Below are positions 1-8,369 of a DNA stretch of 64,000 nucleotides, piece after piece; the first letter of the stretch is position 1; every line of letters starts with the position of its first letter. The notes below the pieces were generated by a model. It ran no database searches and was not told the origin of the DNA. It was given only the letters and a program-made list of their open reading frames with translations. Made by a program: the position numbers and the translations under genes. This stretch comes from Gammaproteobacteria bacterium. Lineage in GTDB: Bacteria > Pseudomonadota > Gammaproteobacteria > Xanthomonadales > Marinicellaceae. Location of the stretch: positions 372,001 to 436,000 of the forward strand of contig JAWLAO010000003.1 in assembly GCA_041395445.1 (NCBI GenBank), given 5' to 3'.

Positions 1-459
1 TATCGACCCAATGTGGGTATAATCCTGCTCGGTGATAATGGTAGAGTTTTTTTTGCAAAGAGATATCAAGATAACGGTTGGCAATTCCCGCAAGGAGGGA
101 TTAATTCCGATGAAACCAACGAAGAAGCAATGTATCGTGAATTGTATGAGGAAATTGGTCTTGAACCTCATCATGTAGAACTGCTGGGTTCAACACCGGG
201 TTGGTTACGTTACAAACTGCCGAGAAAATATCAGAGAAAACAGTCAAAACCATTATGCATCGGACAGAAACAGGTCTGGTTTTTGCTAAAGTTTCTTGGA
301 ACTGAAGCCCACCTGACTTTGGATCACACCGAAAGCCCTGAGTTCAGCGAATGGAAGTGGGTGCACTTTTGGTATCCTGTGAAAAAGGTTGTTAAGTTTA
401 AAAAAGGGGTCTATATTCAGGCTTTGAAACACCTTGAGCCTTTGATGAAGTCCAGTTAA
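1..459 (+). CDS. rppH: RNA pyrophosphohydrolase, 5' end outside window
   Basis: Nudix hydrolase that removes pyrophosphate from the 5' triphosphate of mRNA and so starts 5'-end-dependent decay in the cytoplasm. The reading frame is open from base 1 and encodes YRPNVGIIL, the family's conserved N-terminal segment, so the true start codon lies just left of the window; the GTG at 13 is the internal Val of that motif. A complete Nudix box is visible: GG, a Glu six residues after the first Gly, then RELYEEIGL. The length, about 152 residues here, fits RppH. The gene ends at TAA 457-459 and faces dcd across a shared hairpin. Identification is secure. Confidence 0.93.
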   Translation, partial: YRPNVGIILLGDNGRVFFAKRYQDNGWQFPQGGINSDETNEEAMYRELYEEIGLEPHHVELLGSTPGWLRYKLPRKYQRKQSKPLCIGQKQVWFLLKFLGTEAHLTLDHTESPEFSEWKWVHFWYPVKKVVKFKKGVYIQALKHLEPLMKSS

Positions 460-478
460 AAATTTTTATGTTATCAAG

Positions 479-512
479 TTACCAAGAATGTTGGTTACTT
501 CATTCTTGGTAA
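479..512. terminator. Hairpin between convergent rppH and dcd
   Basis: A perfect 12-bp inverted repeat (TTACCAAGAATG at 479-490 and its complement at 501-512) encloses a 10-base loop. It overlaps the last codons and stop of dcd and lies 20 bases past the rppH stop. The rppH side has only a short A/T stretch before it, so the U-tract is poor. It probably serves as a bidirectional terminator or as a 3'-end RNA-stabilising hairpin. Confidence 0.55.
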
Positions 513-1064
513 TGTGACGCCTTGCTGACCTTGATATTTACCGTTTTTGTCTTTGTAAGAAACAGCACACTCTTCATCAGATTCAAAGAATAAAAATTGA
601 GCAACACCCTCATTGGCATAGATTTTTGCCGGTAATGGTGTAGTGTTTGAAAATTCCAGTGTCACATGACCTTCCCATTCAGGTTCCAGCGGCGTGACAT
701 TGACAATGATTCCGCAACGAGCATAGGTTGATTTTCCTAAACAAACCGTTAATACATTTCTTGGAATCTTGATGTATTCAACTGTACGTGCCAGACAAAA
801 TGAGTTGGGTGGAATAATACAGACATCCGACTTCACATCAACAAAATTATTGGTATCGAAATTCTTTGGGTCAACAATTGTTGAGTTGATATTGGTGAAA
901 ATTTTAAATTCATCAGCACATCGAACGTCGTAACCATAGCTGGATGTTCCGTATGATATTTTTTTATTTTGCGAATCCGCTGTGATTTGGTTTTCCTCAA
1001 ATGGTGAAATCATTCCGTGTTCCAACGCCATTTTACGTATCCATTTATCTGATTTGATGCTCAT
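495..1064 (-). CDS. dcd: dCTP deaminase
   Basis: Deaminates dCTP to dUTP, the first step in dTTP supply in most Gram-negative bacteria; cytoplasmic trimer. The 189-residue length is close to the usual size. The family core is present: LTVCLGKSTYARCGI followed by PLEPEWEGHVTLEFSN, with the catalytic Glu in the latter, and the C-terminal glycine-rich QGQQGVTLPR tail that closes over the nucleotide. The ATG at 1064 is preceded by an AGGA ribosome site. It follows mrp by 12 bases, so dcd is the last gene of a pgi-mrp-dcd transcription unit. Confidence 0.95.
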   Translation of the reverse strand: MSIKSDKWIRKMALEHGMISPFEENQITADSQNKKISYGTSSYGYDVRCADEFKIFTNINSTIVDPKNFDTNNFVDVKSDVCIIPPNSFCLARTVEYIKIPRNVLTVCLGKSTYARCGIIVNVTPLEPEWEGHVTLEFSNTTPLPAKIYANEGVAQFLFFESDEECAVSYKDKNGKYQGQQGVTLPRMK

Positions 1065-1076
1065 AGTAAAATCCTG

Positions 1077-2105
1077 TTAAATACTGTGTAATTTCAATTC
1101 GGGTGTGGACCTGTTTAAATTAACCGGAAAAGAGGCTAATATTTGTGCGACTTTCATGGCTATTTTCAAACCGGTTTGAGAAACTTCAGAGTCATTTCCC
1201 CATACTTTTTCAGGCTTTCCATTATCCATTTGTTCACGAATACTTATGTTTAAAGGAAGTTTACCCAGAAGCTGAGTAGAAAACTTTTCTTGCATGCGCT
1301 GTCCCGCACCTTTACCAAAAATTTCAAACTCGTGATTGCAGTTCGGACAATGAAACAAACTCATATTTTCAATTACTCCTAATACTGGCAACTCGACTTT
1401 TTTAAACATATTAAAAGCCTTTTGTGCATCAATCAATGAAATATCCTGAGGTGTAGTCACTATTACTGTGGCAGTTACCGGAATTTTTTGCACCATTGTT
1501 AGCTGAATATCGCCGGTTCCGGGTGGTAAATCAATCAGCAAATAGTCAATATCGCCCCAACGAGTTTCTTCCACCATTTGCATCAATGCACGAGTAATCA
1601 TCGAGCCCCGCCAGATTGCCGGAGACTCTTCGTCAATCATGTAACCCAAAGACATGCTTCGGATTCCATTGGCATTTACAGGAATGAAACTTTTATTATC
1701 CGGTGAACCCGGTTTGCCGTAATCTCCCAGCATTCTGGGCATACTAGGACCGTAAATATCAGCATCCAGAATTGCCACTTTGGCTCCAAGTTTTTGCAGC
1801 GATTTGGCCAACATGACTGTGACGGTGGATTTGCCGACACCACCTTTTCCCGAAGCAACGGCAATAATATTTTTAATTCCATCAATAGGCTCAATTCCTT
1901 GCTTGGTTTTGTGAGGTGCGATTTTTGAAGAAATTTTTAAATTCTGGATTTCACAACCTTGCAACGAACTTGATATTTGTTGCTCGAATCCTTCAAAGGG
2001 AAATCTGAAACTGAGTTCAGAATCATTTAACTCAAACTGAGAATGATAGTTTAATTGAGTTAGTGGATTGATACACTTATCAATACAATTGGTTTGATTA
2101 TTCAT
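1077..2105 (-). CDS. apbC: Iron-sulfur cluster carrier protein ApbC/Mrp
   Basis: P-loop ATPase of the Mrp/NBP35 family that carries and transfers [4Fe-4S] clusters to target apoproteins in the cytoplasm. The deviant Walker A GKGGVGKST is near residue 90, and the C-terminal CPNC pair near residue 250 is the cluster-binding motif. The first ~80 residues correspond to the poorly conserved MIP18-like N-terminal domain, here shortened and divergent. The length of 342 residues is slightly below the E. coli protein. Its start overlaps the 3' end of pgi by 8 bases, which suggests translational coupling. Confidence 0.93.
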   Translation of the reverse strand: MNNQTNCIDKCINPLTQLNYHSQFELNDSELSFRFPFEGFEQQISSSLQGCEIQNLKISSKIAPHKTKQGIEPIDGIKNIIAVASGKGGVGKSTVTVMLAKSLQKLGAKVAILDADIYGPSMPRMLGDYGKPGSPDNKSFIPVNANGIRSMSLGYMIDEESPAIWRGSMITRALMQMVEETRWGDIDYLLIDLPPGTGDIQLTMVQKIPVTATVIVTTPQDISLIDAQKAFNMFKKVELPVLGVIENMSLFHCPNCNHEFEIFGKGAGQRMQEKFSTQLLGKLPLNISIREQMDNGKPEKVWGNDSEVSQTGLKIAMKVAQILASFPVNLNRSTPELKLHSI

Positions 2106-3648
2106 TATTTAATACTTTGTTTAATAAATTCTTTGTGGATGGGTCCATTTCCATAGTTGGCGATGTACCGTTCTCAATTTGATTAACGATTTCACAAGCC
2201 AGTTTTTTTCCTAATTCAACACCCGGCTGGTCAAAGCAATTGATATTCCAAATAACCGCCTGAGTATAAACCATGTGTTCGTAAACAGCCAATAACTGTC
2301 CTAGTGTAAATGGTGTCAGTTTTTTCATTAAGATGACGGTGCTTGGACGATTACCCGGGCAACTATTTGAGTGTTTCTCTGAACGGTTGCCTCTTAATAA
2401 AGCTGCGGATTGTGCCAGCATGTTTGCCAATAAAAAAGTTTGATTGCGATCGCCTTTTTCCATAACTCCAATGAAATCAATCGGCAAAGTGTCTTTGCCC
2501 TGATGAAATGCTTGGAAAAAAGCATGTTGTGAAAGCTGTCCATGTTCACCAAAAATAAATGGTGAAGTCGAGTAATCGACAATATCGCCGTTATTGTCAA
2601 CCATTTTTCCGTTGCTTTCCATCATTAATTGCTGCATCCATGCTGAGATGTTGCTGAGTCTGGAGTCATAAGGGATGACTGCATAAGCCGGCAAGTTTAC
2701 AAAATTTCTGTACCAGATTGACATTAATGCCATGATGACGGGTATATTCTCATGAAACGGAGTGTTTTGAAAATGGTTGTCTGTATGTTCTGCACCGGCA
2801 AGAAAATTATTAAAATTGCTTTTCCCTATTGCCATTAGCAAAGGGAATCCAATTGACGACCAAACAGAGAAACGACCACCTATGCTGTTATCAAAAGGCA
2901 TGATGTGGGATTCCGGTACGCCCAATTCTTTTGCTTTTTCAATATTGGTTGTAGCAATCACCAAAGACTGTTTTATTTTGTCAGGTTGGTAATCTTCATA
3001 AGAATTCAGTAGTTTGATGATGGATTTAGTATTTTTTTTAGTCTCAATAGTTCCTAAACTTTTTGAACTAATACAAAACAAAGTTTCCGTGATATTTATA
3101 TTTTGCAAAATGGACTTTAAATTTGATGTGTCAACACTTGCAAAATAATAGACTTTAATATCGTTATTGGTTTGCTGGTTACTTAAGGCATCAATTGCCA
3201 ATCGCGGTCCCAGATAAGAACCTCCAATTCCGATATTGACGACATTTTTTATTTTCTTACCAAAACCACTGAGCCATTCGCCACTGAGATATTTATCGGC
3301 AATATTAAACATGATCTCACGATGGTTTTTAAAATCATTCGGAGATTCAGTTTTTCGGGTAATAACATGTGATGCTGGTTTGTTTTCAGATTGATTAACA
3401 ATGTCTCCGGCAAACAAGGAGTTGATTTTTTCCTTAAGAAGAGCTGAGGTCGCCAGATTTTTTAGTTCGTCAAGGATTTGAGTGGTTAGCCAGTTCTTGG
3501 AGAAATCAAAGTATAACTCATCAAAAGCAAAGCTGAATTGCTTCGTTCTCTCTGGGTTACTTGCAAATAGTTCTTGCAAATCTCTGAAAGAAGAATCTTT
3601 GCCTAACTTTTCCAGATTTTTCCATTGTTTGGTGAATTTTGGGTTCAT
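2098..3648 (-). CDS. pgi: Glucose-6-phosphate isomerase
   Basis: Interconverts glucose-6-phosphate and fructose-6-phosphate in glycolysis and gluconeogenesis; cytoplasmic dimer. Diagnostic segments are NIGIGGSYLGPRLA (phosphate binding), GGRFSVWSSIGFPL, the catalytic region around SNGK, and the family signature FDQPGVELGKKLA near the C-terminus. At 516 residues it is about 30 shorter than the E. coli enzyme, mostly in loops. First gene of a pgi-mrp-dcd unit. A strong promoter (3837-3865) lies upstream, but a terminator sits between that promoter and pgi, so pgi either escapes attenuation or has its own promoter in the remaining 60 bases. Confidence 0.96.
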   Translation of the reverse strand: MNPKFTKQWKNLEKLGKDSSFRDLQELFASNPERTKQFSFAFDELYFDFSKNWLTTQILDELKNLATSALLKEKINSLFAGDIVNQSENKPASHVITRKTESPNDFKNHREIMFNIADKYLSGEWLSGFGKKIKNVVNIGIGGSYLGPRLAIDALSNQQTNNDIKVYYFASVDTSNLKSILQNINITETLFCISSKSLGTIETKKNTKSIIKLLNSYEDYQPDKIKQSLVIATTNIEKAKELGVPESHIMPFDNSIGGRFSVWSSIGFPLLMAIGKSNFNNFLAGAEHTDNHFQNTPFHENIPVIMALMSIWYRNFVNLPAYAVIPYDSRLSNISAWMQQLMMESNGKMVDNNGDIVDYSTSPFIFGEHGQLSQHAFFQAFHQGKDTLPIDFIGVMEKGDRNQTFLLANMLAQSAALLRGNRSEKHSNSCPGNRPSTVILMKKLTPFTLGQLLAVYEHMVYTQAVIWNINCFDQPGVELGKKLACEIVNQIENGTSPTMEMDPSTKNLLNKVLNNE

Positions 3649-3705
3649 GCCACTTGTAAGGAATAATAGCTTCGGTATTTTATGAAATCAGCGTTTATAT
3701 TACCA

Positions 3706-3830
3706 GCAAAAAAAAACCCATCTGCTCCGAGATGGGTTTGAATAAGCTATATTTGTTTAGTACCTAATATGTTTTAGTTGCCCTGCATAGGTTTTGTAGA
3801 TGGAGAATGAAAGAACCTTCTTCAAAACTT
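3706..3830 (-). ncRNA. Candidate small RNA or leader upstream of pgi
   Basis: A sigma70-type promoter (3837-3865) reads leftward and a strong intrinsic terminator (3708-3739) follows about 90 bases later, with no open frame of note between them. A transcript of roughly 125 nt would run from about 3830 to about 3706. It contains a possible 5' stem in which GTTTTG pairs with CAAAAC, an unpaired AU-rich middle and the terminator hairpin. It could be a free-standing sRNA or an attenuated leader for pgi, whose ATG is 58 bases further on. I do not recognise a known RNA family in it. Confidence 0.5.
3708..3739 (-). terminator. Intrinsic terminator (leftward)
   Basis: Perfect 10-bp stem (AAACCCATCT at 3714-3723 with AGATGGGTTT at 3730-3739) and a 6-base loop. 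On the minus strand it is followed by an uninterrupted run of nine U, a textbook Rho-independent terminator. It ends either the candidate small RNA that starts near 3830 or read-through from folK. Confidence 0.85.
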
Positions 3831-3836
3831 GAGTCT

Positions 3837-3865
3837 ATATTAACAGCCGATTTGTTTTTTTGCAA
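3837..3865 (-). promoter_or_regulatory. Sigma70-type promoter for candidate sRNA/pgi leader
   Basis: Reading leftward, TTGCAA (3865-3860) and TAATAT (3842-3837) are separated by exactly 17 bases. Each hexamer is close to consensus. The predicted start is near 3830. It lies between the folK stop and the terminator at 3708. Confidence 0.6.
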
Positions 3866-3930
3866 CTACTGGGTCACTGTAATGGCAAAAATGTAGCAAA
3901 AATAATACGAAAATTAAAAATGTTGCATAT

Positions 3931-4491
3931 TTACAACTTTTTAATCTCAAGTTCGCTATTTTTGAGGACATCATCACATATAAAATCGCTTAGATTTCCT
4001 TTATTTGGAATATTTAGTTGTGGATTGAGCTCATAAAGTGGAATCAAAACAAATTTTCGTTCCGTGATATAGGGATGTGGAATAGAAAGATGTGGTTTTT
4101 CTACAACACTATCGCCATAAAGCAAGATATCGATATCAATAATACGAGGTCCCCATTTCTCTTTTCTGACTCTTCCCATGCCACTCTCAACTTTTAGAAG
4201 TTTTTCTAGCAGTTTCTCGGGGCTGAGCTTGGTTTTGATTTTGATAACAGAGTTAATAAAATCATTTTGATTCGTATTTCCCCATGCCTTCGATTGATAT
4301 AGGCTTGATTCCTCAATGACCTTAGTGTGTTTAATCTGGTGAATTTTGGTGATAGCAAGTTTAACATTGGAAATTGAGTCTCCGATATTGCTGCCCAAGC
4401 CAAGATATCCGATTATCTTTTTTTTTGTCTTCTTTTTGGTAATATCAGTTCTCTTTGCTTGGTTTTTGATAATGTTTGAATGTGAGTCCAC
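3931..4491 (-). CDS. folK: 2-amino-4-hydroxy-6-hydroxymethyldihydropteridine pyrophosphokinase
   Basis: Transfers pyrophosphate from ATP to 6-hydroxymethyl-dihydropterin in folate synthesis. The fold is marked by YLGLGSNIGDS at the start of the conserved region and the HPPK signature KWGPRIIDIDILLYGD. The start is unclear: the only conventional in-frame codon before the conserved region is GTG at 4491, which gives a Lys/Asn-rich 27-residue tail and a 79-base overlap with pcnB. An ATT start or a -1 ribosomal shift out of pcnB on the A9 run at 4418-4426 are alternatives. In E. coli too, folK lies directly after pcnB. Function is certain; start is not. Confidence 0.9.
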   Translation of the reverse strand: MDSHSNIIKNQAKRTDITKKKTKKKIIGYLGLGSNIGDSISNVKLAITKIHQIKHTKVIEESSLYQSKAWGNTNQNDFINSVIKIKTKLSPEKLLEKLLKVESGMGRVRKEKWGPRIIDIDILLYGDSVVEKPHLSIPHPYITERKFVLIPLYELNPQLNIPNKGNLSDFICDDVLKNSELEIKKL

Positions 4492-5654
4492 CAGTCACAA
4501 AGTTTCTGGATATGTTTACTTTCTCCTTTGCGCAGTAATAAAAAGTCATAAGCGGCGCGGAAACGAGGGTTTTCCAAGGTCGCAAATACTTTCTTCCCTC
4601 TGATGACATCAAATCGCAATTGCAGCATCCATATATTACGAATACCGATTTGGATGATTTTTGGAATTGTAATTTTATGACGACACATTTCAAAGATTTC
4701 GTTGGTTGCTATCGTATATTTTTCATAATTCGACTTTTTCTGAATGTGTTCGGCTTTAAGCTCAAGCAAAGGCCAGAGAAAACAGGCAAAAAGAAAAATA
4801 GGTGTTACGCTTTTGCCATGTTTGATTCTCGCATCGGTACTTTTCAGGGCATTTTGAATGAACTGCATATTGCTATCGTTGTATGTGATAGCATCACTCG
4901 CATGAGGGAAAATATACGGAAAAATCTTAAATTGATTGAGTAAACGATATGCATCAACTGCGTTTCCACAATGAAATAGTTTTACCAATTCGTCAAAAAG
5001 CCGAATTAAAGAGACATTACTGATGGTTTTGTATTCTTTAAGAAAAGCCTGTTGCATTTCCTCGGTCATTTGTAAACCAAGTTTTGCCTGAAAGCGAATG
5101 GCTCGAATCAGTCTCACTGGATCTTCTATAATCCGGATGCTGTCATTATCGCCAATAAAACGAAGTTTCGATTTTTGAATGTCCTCAACTCCACCGCAAT
5201 AGTCGAGAATATTACCGTTTTCGATGTCAAAATATAAAGCATTACAACTGAAATCACGGCGTGTTGCATCTTCCTCAATATTGCCATAAACATTATCACT
5301 AATGATATGACCCTTAACAGCTTTGTGTTTGACATTCTCGGCTTTGCCACGATAAGTCGCTACCTCAAATAATTCACGATTGTGATAAACGTGGGCCAGT
5401 TTGAAGCGCCTGCCAATGATTCGGCAATCTTTCTTAAAAACATGTTTTATTTGCTCAGGAGTGGCATTGGTCACAATATCAAAGTCTTTGGGATGCATTC
5501 CCAATAATAAATCACGAACGGCTCCGCCGACAATATAAGCCTCAAATCCTTCATCCAGTAATTGGGTAATAATCACTCGTGCAGAGGGAGATATTTCCTC
5601 GACGCTGATTCCATGCTGAGCAATATTGTAGGTTTGAAGTTTGATTTTTGTCAC
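4413..5654 (-). CDS. pcnB: Poly(A) polymerase I
   Basis: Adds 3' poly(A) tails to RNAs, marking them for decay. It belongs to the nucleotidyltransferase/CCA-adding superfamily: IVGGAVRDLLLG, then the catalytic DFDIV motif, the CRIIGRRFKLAHV segment that is typical of PcnB rather than CCA enzymes, and TRRDFSCNALYFD. The C-terminus is basic (KRRQKKR), as in PcnB, for RNA binding. The length of 413 residues is near that of E. coli. Its last codons run through a nine-A tract two codons before its TAA, where folK begins in the -1 frame. Confidence 0.93.
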   Translation of the reverse strand: MTKIKLQTYNIAQHGISVEEISPSARVIITQLLDEGFEAYIVGGAVRDLLLGMHPKDFDIVTNATPEQIKHVFKKDCRIIGRRFKLAHVYHNRELFEVATYRGKAENVKHKAVKGHIISDNVYGNIEEDATRRDFSCNALYFDIENGNILDYCGGVEDIQKSKLRFIGDNDSIRIIEDPVRLIRAIRFQAKLGLQMTEEMQQAFLKEYKTISNVSLIRLFDELVKLFHCGNAVDAYRLLNQFKIFPYIFPHASDAITYNDSNMQFIQNALKSTDARIKHGKSVTPIFLFACFLWPLLELKAEHIQKKSNYEKYTIATNEIFEMCRHKITIPKIIQIGIRNIWMLQLRFDVIRGKKVFATLENPRFRAAYDFLLLRKGESKHIQKLCDWWTHIQTLSKTKQRELILPKRRQKKR

Positions 5655-5763
5655 TATTTGTTTAAACTCTGAACTTGAAATACTTTACCATTTGCTAATA
5701 TAAGGCGATAATACTGCGTTGTATTGATTTAACTGTTGAAATTGCACTTTTAAAGGATGCAAG

Positions 5764-5781
5764 TTTAACATTTTTGTTAAA
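5764..5781 (+). promoter_or_regulatory. Palindrome next to fdxA ribosome site
   Basis: TTTAACA and its exact complement TGTTAAA flank TTTT, ending a few bases before the GGAG ribosome site of fdxA. This 18-base dyad could be an operator or a small RNA hairpin that tunes translation. No known regulator consensus is recognised. Confidence 0.3.
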
Positions 5782-5796
5782 AATTTGGAGAAATAA

Positions 5797-6120
5797 ATGA
5801 CTTTTGTTGTAACTGAAGCATGTATTAAATGTAAATATACGGACTGTGTAGAAGTGTGCCCGGTGGACTGTTTTCATGAAGGCCCTAATTTTTTGGTTAT
5901 TGACCCTGAAGAATGTATTGATTGTACATTATGCGAGCCTGAATGCCCGATTGAAGCAATTTATCCGGAAGACGACTTACCTGAAGGTCAGGAACACTTT
6001 TTGGAACTCAATGCCGAGTTATCTGAAAAATGGCCTGTAATTACCCACATGAAAGATGCACCGGAAGATGCTGATGAGTGGGCAGAGGTTCTGGATAAAC
6101 TTCATTTATTGGAAAAATAA
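5797..6120 (+). CDS. fdxA: Seven-iron ferredoxin (3Fe-4S/4Fe-4S)
   Basis: Small soluble electron carrier of the FdxA type. The N-terminus reads TFVVTEACIKCKYTDCVEVC, followed by VDCF; the first half has the spacing that binds one [3Fe-4S] plus part of a [4Fe-4S] cluster. The second motif CIDCTLCEPECP completes the [4Fe-4S] site. The acidic C-terminal extension rich in Glu and Asp is typical, and 107 residues is the usual length. A GGAG site precedes the ATG. It is divergent from pcnB and convergent with the GMC oxidoreductase. The redox partner is not evident here. Confidence 0.93.
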   Translation: MTFVVTEACIKCKYTDCVEVCPVDCFHEGPNFLVIDPEECIDCTLCEPECPIEAIYPEDDLPEGQEHFLELNAELSEKWPVITHMKDAPEDADEWAEVLDKLHLLEK

Positions 6121-6122
6121 TA

Positions 6123-7709
6123 TCAAACTGAGCTGAGAATCTCGTCGCTGATTTTCTCGGCTATCATAATTGTTGGTGCGTTGGTATTTCCCGAAACTAA
6201 AGTTGGCATTATTGACGCATCGACCACACGCAAATTTTCGATTCCATGAACCCTGAGTTTGCCATCAACGACTGATAATTCATCGTTGCCCATTTTGCAG
6301 GTTCCAACCGGATGATAAATTGTTTCAGCTTTATTGCGGATGAACTCTTCGATTTGTTTTTCGGATTGAATGTCATCGCCGGGGAAGATTTCCTTATCAC
6401 GAAGTTCATCAAAAGCCGATGCTGAGAAAATCTGTCTTTGGATTTCAAAACCTTTTTTCATGTACCTCCAATCATTGGACTCAGTCAGATAATTGGCATA
6501 AATTTTAACCGGTTGTTGTGGATTATTGGATGCCAGTTCCAGCTTTCCACGACTTTCCGGACGAAGATAGCACATGTGTAAAGTATAACCATTGCCTTTC
6601 ATGCGGTTTCGACCATGGTCATCCAGAATTGCAGGAACAAAGTGAAATTGTAAATCCGGCCATTCTTCATTATTGAGGTCTGTCTTTAAGAAACCACCGG
6701 CTTCGGCTGCATTGGATGTTCCGGGACCGGACTTAAAGAGATAATATTGCATCCCGGCTTTAATTTCGCACAGCGTATCATAAGTGATTTTTTGGTTGCA
6801 TGATTGCACCAGACAAACATCAAGGTGATCTTGTAAATTCATACCAACTCCTTGAAGATCATGCTGGGTTTTAATGTTGTGTTTGGATAAATCCTGAGTA
6901 CGTCCAATACCCGAAAGCATTAACAACTGCGGAGAATTTAACGCACCGCCACTGAGAATCACCTCTTTTGAAGCAAAAACACTCTGCGTCTTGCCTGATC
7001 TGATCACTTCGACACCTTTGGCTGTGTTTTTCTCCAAAAGAACTTTTTGGCAATAGGATTTCGTCCAAATTGTTAAATTATCCCGACTTTTGACTGGCGA
7101 TAAATAGGCTTGAGCGGAAGAATTTCTGCTGCCGTTATTTTGCGTAACTTGATAAAAACCAAAACCTCTTTGTTTGCTGCCATTAAAATCATCTGTGATA
7201 TTGTAACCACTTTCTTCACAGGCTTGTAAGAAAACATCGGATAGAGGATTGTGATATTTCAGGTCGGAGACATTCAGATAACCGGAATTACCATGATATT
7301 CATTGATGATGCGATGATTGTTCTCGCTTTTTTTGAAATAGGGTAGAACATCCTTGAATGACCAGCCGTGATTTCCTGAAGATTCCCACAAGTCATAATC
7401 TTTTTTATGCCCGCGACAATAACACATGGCATTAATCGAACTGGAGCCACCCAATACTTTTCCGCGTGGCCAGTACAATTTGCGGTTATTGAGTTGAGCT
7501 TCCGGTTCTGTGTAATAGCCCCAATTTAAAGAGTTGATGTTAACCAGCTTGGAAATTCCGGCGGGCATGTGAATGTATGGATGCCAGTCTTTGCTGCCTG
7601 CCTCAATAAGCAGAACTTTGCAATCGGGATTCTCTGATAATCTGTTTGCCATGACACAACCGGCAGACCCACCGCCGACAACGATATAATCAAATGTTAA
7701 TTTTGTCAT
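6123..7709 (-). CDS. GMC family FAD-dependent oxidoreductase (choline/alcohol dehydrogenase-like)
   Basis: Flavoprotein that oxidises an alcohol, by family, to an aldehyde. Visible elements are the Rossmann motif VVGGGSAGCVMANRL at the N-terminus, the first GMC signature around GRGKVLGGSSSINAMCYCRG, the second around LSGGALNSPQLLMLSGIG, and the C-terminal active-site region with YHPVGTCKMG and the NTNAPTIMIAEK FAD-binding end. I start at ATG 7709, because the earlier in-frame codon is TTG without a better ribosome site. The length of 528 residues fits BetA/AlkJ-like enzymes. There is no betB, betI or transporter nearby, so choline is not supported as the substrate. Confidence 0.88.
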   Translation of the reverse strand: MTKLTFDYIVVGGGSAGCVMANRLSENPDCKVLLIEAGSKDWHPYIHMPAGISKLVNINSLNWGYYTEPEAQLNNRKLYWPRGKVLGGSSSINAMCYCRGHKKDYDLWESSGNHGWSFKDVLPYFKKSENNHRIINEYHGNSGYLNVSDLKYHNPLSDVFLQACEESGYNITDDFNGSKQRGFGFYQVTQNNGSRNSSAQAYLSPVKSRDNLTIWTKSYCQKVLLEKNTAKGVEVIRSGKTQSVFASKEVILSGGALNSPQLLMLSGIGRTQDLSKHNIKTQHDLQGVGMNLQDHLDVCLVQSCNQKITYDTLCEIKAGMQYYLFKSGPGTSNAAEAGGFLKTDLNNEEWPDLQFHFVPAILDDHGRNRMKGNGYTLHMCYLRPESRGKLELASNNPQQPVKIYANYLTESNDWRYMKKGFEIQRQIFSASAFDELRDKEIFPGDDIQSEKQIEEFIRNKAETIYHPVGTCKMGNDELSVVDGKLRVHGIENLRVVDASIMPTLVSGNTNAPTIMIAEKISDEILSSV

Positions 7710-7802
7710 TCCACTAATCAATTCTATAAAGTGGATATTTTACAATAGTGTTGAGGATTAAAAGGGTTTTGGAATTATAAATTGTTAAAAAGCTGATAGT
7801 TA

Positions 7803-8369
7803 TCAAATTGAATTTCGGCTTTGAGGGACAGGAATTGGCTCTTCATCGTGATTGGCAAAAATTTGTTTAGCAATTTTAATAAACTTAGACTCAGAATGAT
7901 GAATCCCCAAGTTTTTCGCCATCAGATAGTGAGCACCAATGCTTTCAATTTCAAATTCTTTGCCAACAACTTTAAATCCGGCTTTTTTGTAGAATTTTGC
8001 GGCATTGGTTCGAGCGTTACACCAGATGACATCGGCTTTTTCATCAATGGCATGATTGATACAGGTTTGCAGAAGTTGCATACCAATGCCCTTGCCTTGA
8101 AATTCAGGCAGAACAGCCATTCCGCGAACTCTCCATGATTGCTTGAGGGCAAAATCAGGATGTTGTTCTTTATAAATTGATGCGGCACCAACTGTTTTAG
8201 ATTCAATAAACGCAGCGAAGTGCTTGGTGTGTTTGAATACATCTTCGGGATAATAGCAGTTAGAAAGAGGTTGATTGGGTCTGAGAACCTGAGAACGGAT
8301 GGCAATCAATGGCTCAAGAGGTGATTGTTCAATCACAGTTTCAGTCACTACTTGCCTCAGCGGTTGCAT
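7803..8369 (-). CDS. GNAT family N-acetyltransferase
   Basis: Acetyl-CoA-dependent acyltransferase of unknown substrate. The GNAT core is clear: WRVRGMAVLPEFQGKGIGMQLLQ holds motif A, the pyrophosphate-binding Q-x-x-G-x-G/A turn, followed by the helix CINHAIDEKADVIWCNAR and the AAKFYKKAGF motif B. A tail of about 40 residues after the domain has no recognised match. The start at 8369 overlaps the end of folE2 by 29 bases in the same direction, so the two are probably co-transcribed and translationally coupled. Confidence 0.85.
   Translation of the reverse strand: MQPLRQVVTETVIEQSPLEPLIAIRSQVLRPNQPLSNCYYPEDVFKHTKHFAAFIESKTVGAASIYKEQHPDFALKQSWRVRGMAVLPEFQGKGIGMQLLQTCINHAIDEKADVIWCNARTNAAKFYKKAGFKVVGKEFEIESIGAHYLMAKNLGIHHSESKFIKIAKQIFANHDEEPIPVPQSRNSI

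Noticed and set aside
3706..3865. 6S RNA
   Set aside because: The stretch is too short and lacks the closed rod with central bubble and the known conserved ends of 6S RNA.
4620..4943. Open frame antisense to pcnB
   Set aside because: Low-complexity translation, no family resemblance, fully inside a well-supported gene on the other strand.
6123..7709. Calling the GMC oxidoreductase choline dehydrogenase BetA
   Set aside because: The family is broad and there is no betB, betI or choline transporter beside it.
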